This document shows, piece after piece, positions 55,054 through 63,334 of a stretch of DNA of 64,000 bases. The notes below the pieces were generated by a model. That model worked only from the letters and a program-made list of their open reading frames with translations. It was not told where the DNA came from and searched no databases. Each line of letters starts with the position of its first letter. Position 1 is the first letter of the stretch. The stretch covers positions 186,001 through 250,000 of the forward strand of contig NZ_JAKRFN010000002.1 of NCBI RefSeq assembly GCF_022348085.1, in the 5' to 3' direction. The position numbers and the translations under genes are program-made. The DNA comes from Mycobacterium sp. PSTR-4-N (GTDB lineage Bacteria; Actinomycetota; Actinomycetes; Mycobacteriales; Mycobacteriaceae).

Positions 55054-56223
55054 ATGACGGTTGCGCGACTGACGCCCTACGCGGTGACGATCTTCGCCGA
55101 GATGTCGGCCCGCGCGGCCGAACTCGGTGCGGTCAATCTCGGCCAGGGGTTTCCGGACGAACCCGGTCCGCCCGCCATGCTCGCCGCGGCTGAGAAGGCC
55201 ATCGCCGACGGGGACAACCAGTACCCGCCCGGCCTGGGCATCGCACCGCTGCGGCAGGCCATTGCCGCTCAGCGCCTGCGCCGCTACGGCATCTCCTACG
55301 ACCCCGATACGGAGGTGCTGGTCACCGTCGGCGCCACCGAGGCGATCGCAGCGTCGATCCTCGGCCTCGTCGAACCGGGCTCCGAGGTGCTGCTGATCGA
55401 ACCGTTCTACGACTCGTACTCCCCCGTCATCGCGATGGCCGGATGCCACCGGCGGGCGGTGCCGATGCGCCTCGACGACGGGCGATTCGCGATCGACGTG
55501 GAGGCGCTGCGCGCGGCGATCACCCCGAAAACCGCTGCGATCATCGTGAATTCGCCGCACAACCCGACCGGCACCGTCGCCGGCGACGAGGAGCTGCGGG
55601 CGCTCGCCGAGGTGGCCGTGGCTGCCGACCTGCTGGTGATCACCGACGAGGTCTACGAGCATCTGGTCTTCGACGGGCGCAGACATCTCCCCCTGGCCGG
55701 CTACCCCGGCATGGCCGAGCGCACCATCACGATGTCCAGCGCCGGCAAGATGTTCAACGTCACGGGGTGGAAGATCGGCTGGGCGTGCGGACCACGCCAT
55801 CTGATCGCGGGGGTGCGGGCGGCCAAGCAGTACCTGAGCTACGTGAGCGGGGCGCCGTTGCAGCCCGCCGTCGCCGCGGCACTCGACACCGGCGACGAGT
55901 GGGTGGATGCGCTGTGCCGCTCGTTCGAATCCCGACGTGACCTGTTGGCCGCTGCGCTGCGCGAGGTCGGCTTCGACGTGTTCGACAGCTTCGGCACCTA
56001 CTTCTTGACCGCCGATCCGCGCCCGCTGGGCTACGACGACGGCAGGGCGTTCTGCACCGAGTTGATCGAGCGGGTGGGTGTGGCGGCCATTCCGATGTCG
56101 GCGTTCTGCGATCCCGCCGCGTCGCATGCCGGTGAGTGGAACCCACTGGTGCGCTTCGCATTCTGCAAGCGTGAGCAGACGCTGGACGAAGCCATCGATC
56201 GGTTGGGCGCGCTGCGCCGCTAG
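55054..56223 (+). CDS. dapC: PLP-dependent class I/II aminotransferase (DapC-like, Rv0858c homologue)
   Basis: 389 residues. VNLGQGFPDEPGPPAMLAAA, the YPPGLGIAPLRQAIA block, NSPHNPTGTVAGD, DEVYEHLVFDGR, and the PLP-binding Lys in SSAGKMFNVTGWKIGWACG define fold type I aminotransferases. In M. tuberculosis the homologue beside fadA-fadB is annotated as N-succinyldiaminopimelate aminotransferase of lysine/peptidoglycan biosynthesis; methionine or kynurenine aminotransferase activity is an alternative within the same family. The frame extends back to 54841, inside lacI; the ATG at 55054 is the family start. Its TAG shares CTAG with the convergent SRPBCC gene. Confidence 0.88.
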   Translation: MTVARLTPYAVTIFAEMSARAAELGAVNLGQGFPDEPGPPAMLAAAEKAIADGDNQYPPGLGIAPLRQAIAAQRLRRYGISYDPDTEVLVTVGATEAIAASILGLVEPGSEVLLIEPFYDSYSPVIAMAGCHRRAVPMRLDDGRFAIDVEALRAAITPKTAAIIVNSPHNPTGTVAGDEELRALAEVAVAADLLVITDEVYEHLVFDGRRHLPLAGYPGMAERTITMSSAGKMFNVTGWKIGWACGPRHLIAGVRAAKQYLSYVSGAPLQPAVAAALDTGDEWVDALCRSFESRRDLLAAALREVGFDVFDSFGTYFLTADPRPLGYDDGRAFCTELIERVGVAAIPMSAFCDPAASHAGEWNPLVRFAFCKREQTLDEAIDRLGALRR

Positions 56224-56660
56224 CGTGCTCCGGCCATCACCCGCTGGCGCAGGTTCTCCAGCGCGACGTCGAGCACCATCCGCTTGGCCCGCTTGACCAG
56301 AAACGCCGGATAGGGCGCCGCGAGATCGAGGATCAGATCGAAGCGCACCCGGGTGCGCGCTTCGCCTTCCTGCACGAGGTTGTACTCGCCGTGCTGGCAG
56401 CGTTGCCGCGACGTGCGCTGGGCGTCCCACACCACCCAGTCGTCGCCCCAGTGGTACTCCAGGAGTTCCTTGTCGCTCATGCCCATGATCTTGACCGTCG
56501 CCTTCACGTGATGAGGCCGGCCGTCGGGGTGGCGGTCGATGACCTCGGCCGCTTTGTGCAGAGATGACCAGGATGCGACGGCTTCGATGTCGGCCAACGC
56601 GTCGAGGATGACCTCCGGCGGCGCCTCGATCACCACCTCACTGGAAGCACGAACAGCCAT
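56220..56660 (-). CDS. SRPBCC-family (cyclase/dehydrase-like) protein, Rv0857-like
   Basis: 146 residues from ATG 56660. It reads SSEVVIEAPPEVILDALADI, then WSSLHKAAEVIDRHPDGRPH and a C-terminal amphipathic helix (AYPAFLVKRAKRMV). This START-like helix-grip fold binds a hydrophobic ligand in a deep pocket; mycobacterial members have no proven ligand. It is homologous to the protein at 57773-58213 (shared EVVIEA, DGRP, RTRVRFD, P-F-VKR motifs), the same pair that sits next to dapC in M. tuberculosis. Confidence 0.87.
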   Translation of the reverse strand: MAVRASSEVVIEAPPEVILDALADIEAVASWSSLHKAAEVIDRHPDGRPHHVKATVKIMGMSDKELLEYHWGDDWVVWDAQRTSRQRCQHGEYNLVQEGEARTRVRFDLILDLAAPYPAFLVKRAKRMVLDVALENLRQRVMAGAR

Positions 56661-56784
56661 GCGGCAAAGCATAACGGCGGTCCCGATCACATGTTGGATA
56701 TTGTTCAGCTAATTTTATGACGCTTCTTAATGTGGCGCGGACCGCCACGTTTGTGCCCACTCGCGGCGGGGAAGGCACGCTGCC

Positions 56785-57792
56785 ATGAGCGCTGTGTCCG
56801 ACAGTGGGCCCGACCGGGCAGCCACCGACGCCGATCCCGACTCGCCGAAGGGTGGGGAGAGCACGCTGACGGTGATCGTCGCGCTGGCCGCGAACTTCGC
56901 AGTCGCCGTCGCCAAGACCGTCGCCGCCGTCATCTCCGGCTCGGCGTCGATGACGGCCGAAGCGACCCACTCCTGGGCCGACACCGCGAACCAGGGTTTC
57001 CTGTTCGTCGCCAACCGGCGCAGCTCCCGCCCACCGGACGGCGAGCGGCCATTGGGTTACGGACGCGAGGCGTACGTGTGGTCCCTGCTCGCGGCGGTGG
57101 GGCTTTTCGTTGTCGGCGGGACGGTATCGGTGTGGCACGGCATCACCGAGATCATCCACGGAGAGTCGGGTCCGGAGAACTACCTGGTGGCCTACATCGT
57201 GTTGGGGGTCGCGTTCGTCCTCGAGGGGTCCTCGCTGCTGCAGGCGTTCCGTCAGTTGCGGTCCGAGGCGAGCGAGTACGACCGGGAACTGCTCACGCAC
57301 GTGCTCGACACGTCCGATCCGACCACGCGCGCGGTGTTCGCCGAAGACACCGCGGCACTGATCGGCATCGTGATCGCACTGCTCGGCATCGGCTTGCACG
57401 AGATCACCGGCGACGCGATCTGGGATGCGATCGGCTCGATTCTGGTGGGCCTGCTGCTCGGCGTCGTCGCGGTGATCCTCATCGACCGCAACCGCCGCTT
57501 CCTGGTCGGCGAATCAGCCAGCCCCCGAGTGCGTCAGGCCGTGATCGCGCAGATCGAGCGGATGCCGGAGGTGGCCTCGGTGCGCTTCCTCCGGCTCATG
57601 TTCGTCGGCCCCAAGCAGCTGTTCCTGGTGGCCAGCGTCGACATCGAGGGTGACGCCGCCGAGTCGCGGATCGCCGAGACCCTGCGCGATCTCGAGAACA
57701 GGTTGCAGGCCGAGCCCACCATCGTCGACGCCGTCCTGACCATCGCCGAGCCCGATGAGCTCGACCGGCTCGCTAACCCTTCACAACCTTGA
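56785..57792 (+). CDS. Cation diffusion facilitator (CDF) transporter
   Basis: 335 residues. The membrane part (~30-230) has six segments and two metal-binding HxxxD-type motifs: EATHSWADTANQGF in segment 2 and GLHEITGDAIWDAIGSI in segment 5. A cytosolic ferredoxin-like domain follows (RQAVIAQIERMPEVASVRFL, LFLVASVDIEGD). It probably exports Zn2+, Fe2+ or Mn2+ by proton antiport. GAAGG precedes the ATG and the upstream 80 bp are AT-rich. It is inserted between two SRPBCC genes that are adjacent in M. tuberculosis, and overlaps the second by 20 nt (convergent). Confidence 0.9.
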   Translation: MSAVSDSGPDRAATDADPDSPKGGESTLTVIVALAANFAVAVAKTVAAVISGSASMTAEATHSWADTANQGFLFVANRRSSRPPDGERPLGYGREAYVWSLLAAVGLFVVGGTVSVWHGITEIIHGESGPENYLVAYIVLGVAFVLEGSSLLQAFRQLRSEASEYDRELLTHVLDTSDPTTRAVFAEDTAALIGIVIALLGIGLHEITGDAIWDAIGSILVGLLLGVVAVILIDRNRRFLVGESASPRVRQAVIAQIERMPEVASVRFLRLMFVGPKQLFLVASVDIEGDAAESRIAETLRDLENRLQAEPTIVDAVLTIAEPDELDRLANPSQP

Positions 57793-58213
57793 GCACCTGT
57801 TTGCGGAGCCCGTCGGTGGCGGTTTCGACGCCGCCTTTGATGGTGCGCTTGACGATGAAGCCGGGCAAAGGCACCGACAGGTCGATCGCGATGTCGAAAC
57901 GCACCCGCGTCCTGTCGCCCTCAGGAGTGAGCGTGTAGCCGGCGTCCTGCGCCTTGAGCTGGCCCGCGGAGACCAGCGTCCAGCTGACTTCGTTGTCGCC
58001 CCAGGTGTATTCGATGACCTGCTCGTCGGTCAGCCCGGCTGCCTTGACGACCATCTTGACCTGCTTGGGCCTGCCGTCGTCGAACCGTTCCAGCACCTCG
58101 GCCTTCGTGTACTGCGGCGACCAGGTCGGGGTCGCTTCGACATCGGCGATGACGTCGAGGATCTGTTCCGGCGTTGCTTCGATCACGACTTCGCGCGAAT
58201 CCTTGGTGGCCAT
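57773..58213 (-). CDS. SRPBCC-family protein, Rv0856-like
   Basis: 146 residues from ATG 58213. REVVIEATPEQILDVIADVE, WSPQYTKAEVLERFDDGRPK, DEQVIEYTWGDNEVSW and RTRVRFDIAIDLSVPLPGFI give the helix-grip pattern. Paralogue of the 56220-56660 protein. The longer upstream frame runs over the UBP-type gene start and is not used. Ligand unknown; lipid or polyketide binding is an inference from the fold. Confidence 0.87.
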   Translation of the reverse strand: MATKDSREVVIEATPEQILDVIADVEATPTWSPQYTKAEVLERFDDGRPKQVKMVVKAAGLTDEQVIEYTWGDNEVSWTLVSAGQLKAQDAGYTLTPEGDRTRVRFDIAIDLSVPLPGFIVKRTIKGGVETATDGLRKQVLKVVKG

Positions 58214-58285
58214 GGCGGAACCATAGAGCACGGGAGCTGCCGTTCGGATCGAGATCACCCGAGGAGACCCGTAGGCTCGTCGACT

Positions 58286-58639
58286 GTGAGCAGTGACATC
58301 GACCCCGCGGTGCCGCCCAGTGGTACCGGTTGCGTCGAGTGCGATGCCGCGGGCGGCTGGTGGGTGCATCTGCGCCGATGCGCTGCATGCGGCCACATCG
58401 GCTGCTGCGACGACTCGCCGCAGCGGCACGCATCCGCGCATTGGCGCTCGAGCGGCCATCCGATCATCCGGTCCTTCGAGCCGGGTGAAGACTGGTTCTG
58501 GGACTACGCCACCCAGTCCTATTACGACGGACCCGAGCTCGCTGCGCCGCAGAGCCGGCCCGTCGACGAGACCGTGCCCGGTCCGCGGGGACGAGTTCCC
58601 GCGGATTGGATGGCGCAGCTGCAGGCGCGTCGCGAGTGA
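58286..58639 (+). CDS. UBP-type zinc-finger protein
   Basis: 117 residues from GTG 58286. Zinc ligands fit the ZnF-UBP pattern: CVEC, CAACGHIGCC, then HASAHWRSSGHPIIRSF, with the C-terminal-recognition aromatic EPGEDWFWDYATQSYY. In eukaryotes this domain binds the free C-terminus of ubiquitin; the bacterial role is unknown, and actinobacteria often encode it alone or beside redox enzymes. Divergent from the SRPBCC gene by 72 bp. Confidence 0.85.
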   Translation: MSSDIDPAVPPSGTGCVECDAAGGWWVHLRRCAACGHIGCCDDSPQRHASAHWRSSGHPIIRSFEPGEDWFWDYATQSYYDGPELAAPQSRPVDETVPGPRGRVPADWMAQLQARRE

Positions 58640-58671
58640 ATGGAATCGCCGTGCCGGGGTAGTCCTGGCTG

Positions 58672-58824
58672 GTGAGCACAGATCCCCGTACCACTGACAC
58701 CGACGCCGGCGCCGAGAATGCCGACGACGACGTGATAAGCGATCCGTCCAAGGGTGCCCAGGAAGGCGCCGACTGGTCAGACGAGGGCGGCGCGACCTCG
58801 GCCGGGCCGGCTACTTCGGATTAG
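58672..58824 (+). CDS. Small acidic protein (50 aa)
   Basis: GTG start; reads VSTDPRTTDTDAGAENADDD, then VISDPSKGAQEGADWSDEGG and ATSAGPATSD, ending at TAG 58822. Strongly acidic and apparently disordered. It starts 32 bp after the zinc-finger gene and stops 15 bp before the convergent oxidoreductase stop, filling the gap exactly. I do not know the family; similar short acidic proteins are common in mycobacteria. Confidence 0.55.
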   Translation: MSTDPRTTDTDAGAENADDDVISDPSKGAQEGADWSDEGGATSAGPATSD

Positions 58825-58839
58825 CGCCTGTCACCTGAT

Positions 58840-60399
58840 TCATCCCGCCGACAGGACCTCCTGCGCGGCGTTGTAGCCCGGGATGAAGGTGATGCCCGGG
58901 CCGCCGTGGCAGCCGGCCCCGGCGAGATAGCACCCGTCGATCGGAAGCGGTTGGTCCACATGACCTTTGGGGCCCGGGCGGTTCGGCCCCATCTGATCGG
59001 GGTGGATCAGGCCGTGACAGTAGTCCCCGCCGGGTGCGCCGAACATCGTGCCCATGTGTTTCGGCGTGAACGTGGTGTGGCGCAGGACGAGCTGCTCGAA
59101 GTTCGGAACCAGCCGAGTGATCTTCTCGATCACGCGGCGCCCCATCTCGGTTTTGCGGTCGCCGTAGCCGGCCTGCTCCTCGGTGAGGGGAAACCACAGC
59201 GAGAAGGCCGACGCCGCGTGCTTGCCGGGCGGCGCCAGGCTGGGATCGTTGGCCGAGGGGATCTGTAGCGCGATCGCCGGATCGGCGGGCACGATGCCCC
59301 GTTTGGCGTCTTCCCACTGCGTCTGCAGTTCTTCCGGAGTACTGAAAATGCCGATGGCCGACTGGTATTCGGGGTTGTCGAGCACCTCGTAGGGGGCGGC
59401 GAACTCGAGCGGTCCATCGAGCGCGAAATGCATCTGCAGATAACTGCCGCGGTGGTCGATGCGGGCGTAACGCTCTTTGATGTCCGCGGGTACCGCCGCC
59501 GGATCCAACAGGCCGTTGACGGTGAGATCGGGAGCGAGGGTGGAGACGACGACCGGGGCGGTCAGGGTCGAGCCCTCCTCCAGGCGGACGCCACGGACGC
59601 GACCACCGGCGGTGAGTATCTCGGCGACTTTGCTGCGTAGGCGGAGCTCACCGCCCGCGTCGGCGAACATGGACAGTAGGTGGTCGGTGACAGCACCCAT
59701 GCCCCCACGGAACTTCTTGATGAGCGTGGCATTCTCGTCGGGTACGGCCAGCCCGAACGCCAGAGCGGCGGCGCTGCCCGGTGTCTCGGGACCGCGAAAG
59801 GTGGTGTTGACGGCCAGGAATGCCAGCATGCCGCGTAGCGCGCCGTGCTTCTCCCGGTCGGGAAGGTGGCGGTCGAGGACGTCGCTGACCGATCCGAACA
59901 GAATGTCGCTGATCGCCTGACGCTCGAATTCGTTTGTCGCGCAGGCATACATCTCGTCGAGCGTCTTGGGCGGGCTGGCCGCATCGAAACGGCCGAGAGC
60001 CCGCGTGGGTGCCTGACACCACGCCATGAGACCGGCCATCCCGTTGACGGCCTCGGCGCCGTGCACCTCGTTGAGATGAGTCAGCAGTCTCATGGGGTCG
60101 GTGTAGTAGATCACCGGGTCGTCGCCGATGCCGCGGAGTTGCACGCTCATCACGTCGAGATCGACTGTCGGCAGATCGTCGAGCCCCAGCGCCGCACTGA
60201 CCACGGCGGAGGTGGGCACCTGCACCGACCCGGCGATCTCGAACCGGAAGCCGTCGAAGAGTTCGACCGTCGAGGCCATGCCGCCGGCATAGCGCTTGGC
60301 CTCCAGGCACACCGTGCGTAGGCCGGCGCGTTGCAGCAGCGCGGCGACGGTCAGACCGTTGTGTCCCGCACCGACGACGATCGCGTCGTAGTCCGTCAT
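58840..60399 (-). CDS. Phytoene desaturase-like FAD-dependent oxidoreductase
   Basis: 519 residues from ATG 60399. N-terminal FAD-binding dinucleotide fold YDAIVVGAGHNGLTVAALLQ, then EAKRYAGGMASTVE, an internal second FAD segment (GGRVRGVRLEEGSTLTAPVVVSTLAP) and the C-terminal FAD block GCYLAGAGCHGGPGI. It belongs to the CrtI-like amine-oxidase/desaturase superfamily; the substrate could be a carotenoid or another lipid. It lies downstream of a TetR gene with a near-perfect palindrome between them, so that TetR protein probably represses it. Confidence 0.9.
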   Translation of the reverse strand: MTDYDAIVVGAGHNGLTVAALLQRAGLRTVCLEAKRYAGGMASTVELFDGFRFEIAGSVQVPTSAVVSAALGLDDLPTVDLDVMSVQLRGIGDDPVIYYTDPMRLLTHLNEVHGAEAVNGMAGLMAWCQAPTRALGRFDAASPPKTLDEMYACATNEFERQAISDILFGSVSDVLDRHLPDREKHGALRGMLAFLAVNTTFRGPETPGSAAALAFGLAVPDENATLIKKFRGGMGAVTDHLLSMFADAGGELRLRSKVAEILTAGGRVRGVRLEEGSTLTAPVVVSTLAPDLTVNGLLDPAAVPADIKERYARIDHRGSYLQMHFALDGPLEFAAPYEVLDNPEYQSAIGIFSTPEELQTQWEDAKRGIVPADPAIALQIPSANDPSLAPPGKHAASAFSLWFPLTEEQAGYGDRKTEMGRRVIEKITRLVPNFEQLVLRHTTFTPKHMGTMFGAPGGDYCHGLIHPDQMGPNRPGPKGHVDQPLPIDGCYLAGAGCHGGPGITFIPGYNAAQEVLSAG

Positions 60400-60425
60400 C
60401 GCCCGAGGCTGACACGCACGCCCAT

Positions 60426-60447
60426 GTTTTGTCAATATTGACGAAAC
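60426..60447. promoter_or_regulatory. TetR-type operator before the desaturase-like gene
   Basis: A 22-bp inverted repeat with core GTCAATATTGAC (60431-60442, perfect) and arms GTTT/AAAC, one mismatched pair. Placed between the tetR stop (60454) and the oxidoreductase start (60399). Confidence 0.7.
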
Positions 60448-60453
60448 TCTGGG

Positions 60454-61059
60454 TCAGCCCGGACTGCCGACTCCGGTCTGCAACAGCGCCAGCGCCTGGC
60501 GACACAACCTGTCCAGCTCGGGCAGGGAACGGTCCTCCCCCAGCATCCACACCTCCATGGCGCCGAACACCGCAGCGGCGATGCACCGCGCCGTCACCGT
60601 GATGCGCATGCGCTCCTCCGTGCCGGGCGCGGGCGGGTCCTTGGCGGCCATCCGCTCTTCGATCGCCTCGGCGAAGTCCGCCTCGACCTGCCGGATGTGC
60701 CGGACGATGCGGCCCGGGTCGAGGTCGTGGGCCCGCATGGCGGCGATCTGGGTGACCGCCGAATCGTCGTAGGGGGCTGCCGAGATCGCCGACTGCACCG
60801 ACTCGATGATGGGTTCGTCCGGCGAGCGCGAGGACAGCGCCGCGCGGAACCAGTGCAGTCCCGCGTCGTAATCGGCGAACAGCAGATCGTGCTTGGACGA
60901 GAAGTGCCGGTAGAACGTGCGCAGCGAAACACCGGCATCGGCGGCGATCTGTTCAGCCGACGTCTCCTCCACGCCCTGGGCCAGGAAACGGACCGTCGCG
61001 GCCTGCCGGAGCGCCTCCCTGGTGCGCTCGCTACGCGCCGTCTGAGCAGGCCGGACCAT
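60454..61059 (-). CDS. TetR-family regulator
   Basis: 201 residues. N-terminal helix-turn-helix: REALRQAATVRFLAQGVEET, SAEQIAADAGVSLRTFYRHF, SSKHDLLFADYDAG. The C-terminal ligand-binding part is all helical and variable (MAAKDPPAPGTEERMRITV). The start ATG has no ribosome site, but TACCTT 6 nt upstream suggests a leaderless mRNA. It lies directly upstream of the desaturase-like gene on the same strand with its probable operator in between. Confidence 0.9.
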   Translation of the reverse strand: MVRPAQTARSERTREALRQAATVRFLAQGVEETSAEQIAADAGVSLRTFYRHFSSKHDLLFADYDAGLHWFRAALSSRSPDEPIIESVQSAISAAPYDDSAVTQIAAMRAHDLDPGRIVRHIRQVEADFAEAIEERMAAKDPPAPGTEERMRITVTARCIAAAVFGAMEVWMLGEDRSLPELDRLCRQALALLQTGVGSPG

Positions 61060-61065
61060 GCCGGT

Positions 61066-61071
61066 AAGGTA
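61066..61071 (-). promoter_or_regulatory. Candidate leaderless -10 (TACCTT) of the tetR gene
   Basis: TACCTT fits TANNNT and ends 6 nt before the ATG at 61059. Confidence 0.35.
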
Positions 61072-61194
61072 CCCCAGCCACCGGACCCGCCAGATGAACC
61101 CGAGCCGTTGCCATCGCCGGATGGCGTCGACACGCTAGTGTTGTGACGCACTGTGAAAAATTGACATCGGTGACGACGCGGGGGGCGACGGCTG

Positions 61195-61980
61195 GTGAAG
61201 GTCCACCATCTGAATTGCGGCACGATGCGGCCTTGGGGGGCAGGCACGGTGGTGTGCCATGTGCTGCTGGCCGAGGCGGACAGCGGCCTGGTGCTCGTCG
61301 ACACCGGATTCGGCACGCTCGACTGCCGCCGACCGGCCCGGTTCGGCCGGTTCCGGCAGTACTTCTTCCGGCCGTCCTTCGATGAGGCCGAAGCAGCCGT
61401 GAACCAGGTCGAGGCGCTCGGCTTCCACCGCAGCGACGTGCGGCACATCATCACCACGCATTTCGACGCCGACCACATCGGCGGGCTGGCTGACTTCCCC
61501 GACGCCCAGGTCCACGTCACCACCGCCGAGCTGGATCACGCGGTGCGCTCACCCGCGCTGCCCGACCGAATCCGTTACCGCGCCGAGCAGTGGGCACACG
61601 GCCCTCACCTGGTGGAGTACGACATCACCGGCGAGGCGTGGCGGGGGTTCGCGGCCGCCCGAGAGCTCACCGGAATCGGCCCCGGCTTCGTGCTCATCTC
61701 GCTACCCGGTCACACCCGCGGGCACGCCTGCGTGGCCGTCGACGCCGGCGATCGCTGGATACTGCACGCCGGCGACGCCTTCTTCCAGGCGGGCACCCTC
61801 GAGGAGAACCCCCGGGTACCGGCGTTGACGGCGTTCGAGAAGGCTGTGGCAGAGGACCGGAAGCAGGTGGCGGACAACCACTCTCGACTCGTCGAACTGC
61901 ACCGGCGCAACGAACCCGATCTGATGATCGTCTGCTCCCACGACCCGGCGCTCTATGAACAGGCCAGAGCGCCGCGCTGA
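61195..61980 (+). CDS. MBL-fold metallo-hydrolase
   Basis: 261 residues from GTG 61195. Strand-helix start [30 protein letters not shown], metal-site loop [27 protein letters not shown] and LHAGDAFFQ give the metallo-beta-lactamase fold with ligands H-x-D-x-D-H, a later His and Asp. The common HxHxDH is changed to HFDADH, a variant seen in some lactonase- and hydrolase-type subfamilies. Substrate unknown. The 3' end overlaps the convergent TetR gene by 28 nt. Confidence 0.87.
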   Translation: MKVHHLNCGTMRPWGAGTVVCHVLLAEADSGLVLVDTGFGTLDCRRPARFGRFRQYFFRPSFDEAEAAVNQVEALGFHRSDVRHIITTHFDADHIGGLADFPDAQVHVTTAELDHAVRSPALPDRIRYRAEQWAHGPHLVEYDITGEAWRGFAAARELTGIGPGFVLISLPGHTRGHACVAVDAGDRWILHAGDAFFQAGTLEENPRVPALTAFEKAVAEDRKQVADNHSRLVELHRRNEPDLMIVCSHDPALYEQARAPR

Positions 61981-62546
61981 TCCCGGTGCCCCACCAGGGC
62001 GATCGACGCCTCCACCGCCTCGTCGGTGACGTCGCTGAGACGACCGCCCTCCTCGACGGTGATCGCGGTCAGCTCACGCAAACCGCCGAGCAGCATGATG
62101 ATGCGCCGACGCGGTACGGGACCGATTCCGGCCGAACGGAATTCGGTGCTGTCGCTGAGCGCATCGACCATGTCGATGAAGTGATCGAGCGCCTCGCGCT
62201 GCAATCCACGAGCGGCACTACCCAACGCCGGCACGTCACGAATCCAGCTGAGCATCAACGCCGATCGTGCCTCGGCAGAGGCGATCCACGCCTCGATGGC
62301 TTGGCGCACTTGCTTCTGCCATGGCGCGGCCGGATCGACGGCCGCCCGGATCTGCTGGATCTGGTCGTCGTTGGCCTCTGACAGCAGAGCGACGAAGCAC
62401 TCGTCGCGGCTGGTGAAGTGCTCGTAGAACGTGCGCCGCGAGGTGCGGGCCCGGCGCACGATCTCGGCGACGGTGGTCTTGGCGTAGCCCTGCTCGGCGA
62501 TCGACGCTTCCAGGCCGTCCAGCAGCCGCTGGCGGAAGTCGCTCAT
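61953..62546 (-). CDS. TetR-family regulator
   Basis: 197 residues from ATG 62546, 1 nt after the chorismate mutase stop. [56 protein letters not shown]. Helical C-terminal domain with [16 protein letters not shown]. Probably cotranscribed with the secreted chorismate mutase gene, an unusual partner; targets cannot be deduced. The frame extends to 62639 inside the mutase gene and is trimmed. Confidence 0.88.
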   Translation of the reverse strand: MSDFRQRLLDGLEASIAEQGYAKTTVAEIVRRARTSRRTFYEHFTSRDECFVALLSEANDDQIQQIRAAVDPAAPWQKQVRQAIEAWIASAEARSALMLSWIRDVPALGSAARGLQREALDHFIDMVDALSDSTEFRSAGIGPVPRRRIIMLLGGLRELTAITVEEGGRLSDVTDEAVEASIALVGHRDQRGALACS

Positions 62547-62547
62547 G

Positions 62548-63111
62548 TCAGCGGCAGTAGTTGCGGGTGGCGAAGTCCAATGCCTGCCGGTACAGCGGGT
62601 CGAGGCCGCGCGCCGTCGCGACCGACGCCTTCGCCGCATCGAGTTCGGCGGGGCACTGCGGGGAGTGCAGCTTGGGCCACTCCTCGGCCATCAACGTCAC
62701 CATCTCGCGGTTGAGCGCGTCGATGATCGCCCGCGACGACGCCAGATCCGGCGCGTCAGCAGGAGCGGTGGCCGGATCGAAGGTCCACTGCGCCAACCGC
62801 TGGTATTCGATGCCGACGGTGGCGTCGAGCTGATCGCGGAACGCGGTCTGCACGTAGGCGGGGTCGATCTGGAAGCCGCGGGCCTGATCGGCGACGTTGT
62901 CGAGCACATGCTGCTCGCGCGCGGGGTCGACGACGGCGGTGCGGGTGTGGAACTTGTTGGCCGCCACGGGTTCGGCGATCTCCAGGCGGCGCACCGCGGC
63001 ATCGACGAGATCGGTCACCGTGTGGGTGGGTTGCGCCGAGGCGGCCGGCGCCGGGACAAGGGCCACCGCCAGACCGGCGACGGCCGCTGCGAGTGCACCA
63101 CGGGTGTTCAT
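62548..63111 (-). CDS. Secreted chorismate mutase (AroQ-gamma type)
   Basis: 187 residues. Signal peptide MNTRGALAAAVAGLAVALVP followed by APAASA and the mature start QPTHTVTDLVDAAVRRLEIA. The helical core contains EPVAANKFHT, REQHVLDNVADQA, YVQTAFRDQLDATVGIEYQR and a C-terminal CPAELDA...YCR with Cys residues that may form a disulphide, as in Rv1885c. It converts chorismate to prephenate outside the cytoplasm; the reason is not known. The ATG begins at the last base of the CCA end of the tRNA-Phe gene, so no normal ribosome site is possible. Confidence 0.92.
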   Translation of the reverse strand: MNTRGALAAAVAGLAVALVPAPAASAQPTHTVTDLVDAAVRRLEIAEPVAANKFHTRTAVVDPAREQHVLDNVADQARGFQIDPAYVQTAFRDQLDATVGIEYQRLAQWTFDPATAPADAPDLASSRAIIDALNREMVTLMAEEWPKLHSPQCPAELDAAKASVATARGLDPLYRQALDFATRNYCR

Positions 63112-63187
63112 GGTGGCCAGGGCCGGGATCGAACCGGCGACCTTCCGCTTTTCAGGCGGACGCTCGTACCAACTGAGCTACCTGGCC
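63111..63187 (-). tRNA. tRNA-Phe(GAA)
   Basis: 77 nt including encoded CCA. Acceptor GGCCAGG/CCTGGCC, anticodon loop CTGAAAA with GAA, T-loop TTCGATC. Its final A is also the A of the chorismate mutase ATG. Confidence 0.97.
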
Positions 63188-63225
63188 GGAAGGCCATCGA
63201 CTCGCGTCGACGAACCTCGCCAATA

Positions 63226-63302
63226 TGGCGACCCTGACGGGACTCGAACCCGCGACCTCCGCCGTGACAGGGCGGCGCGCTAACCAACTGCGCCACAGGG
63301 CC
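63226..63302 (-). tRNA. tRNA-Asp(GTC)
   Basis: 77 nt with encoded CCA. Acceptor GGCCCTG/CAGGGTC, anticodon loop CTGTCAC with GTC, T-loop TTCGAGT. Confidence 0.97.
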
Positions 63303-63334
63303 TTACTGTGCAACCCGACGAGTCGCGTTGCGCG

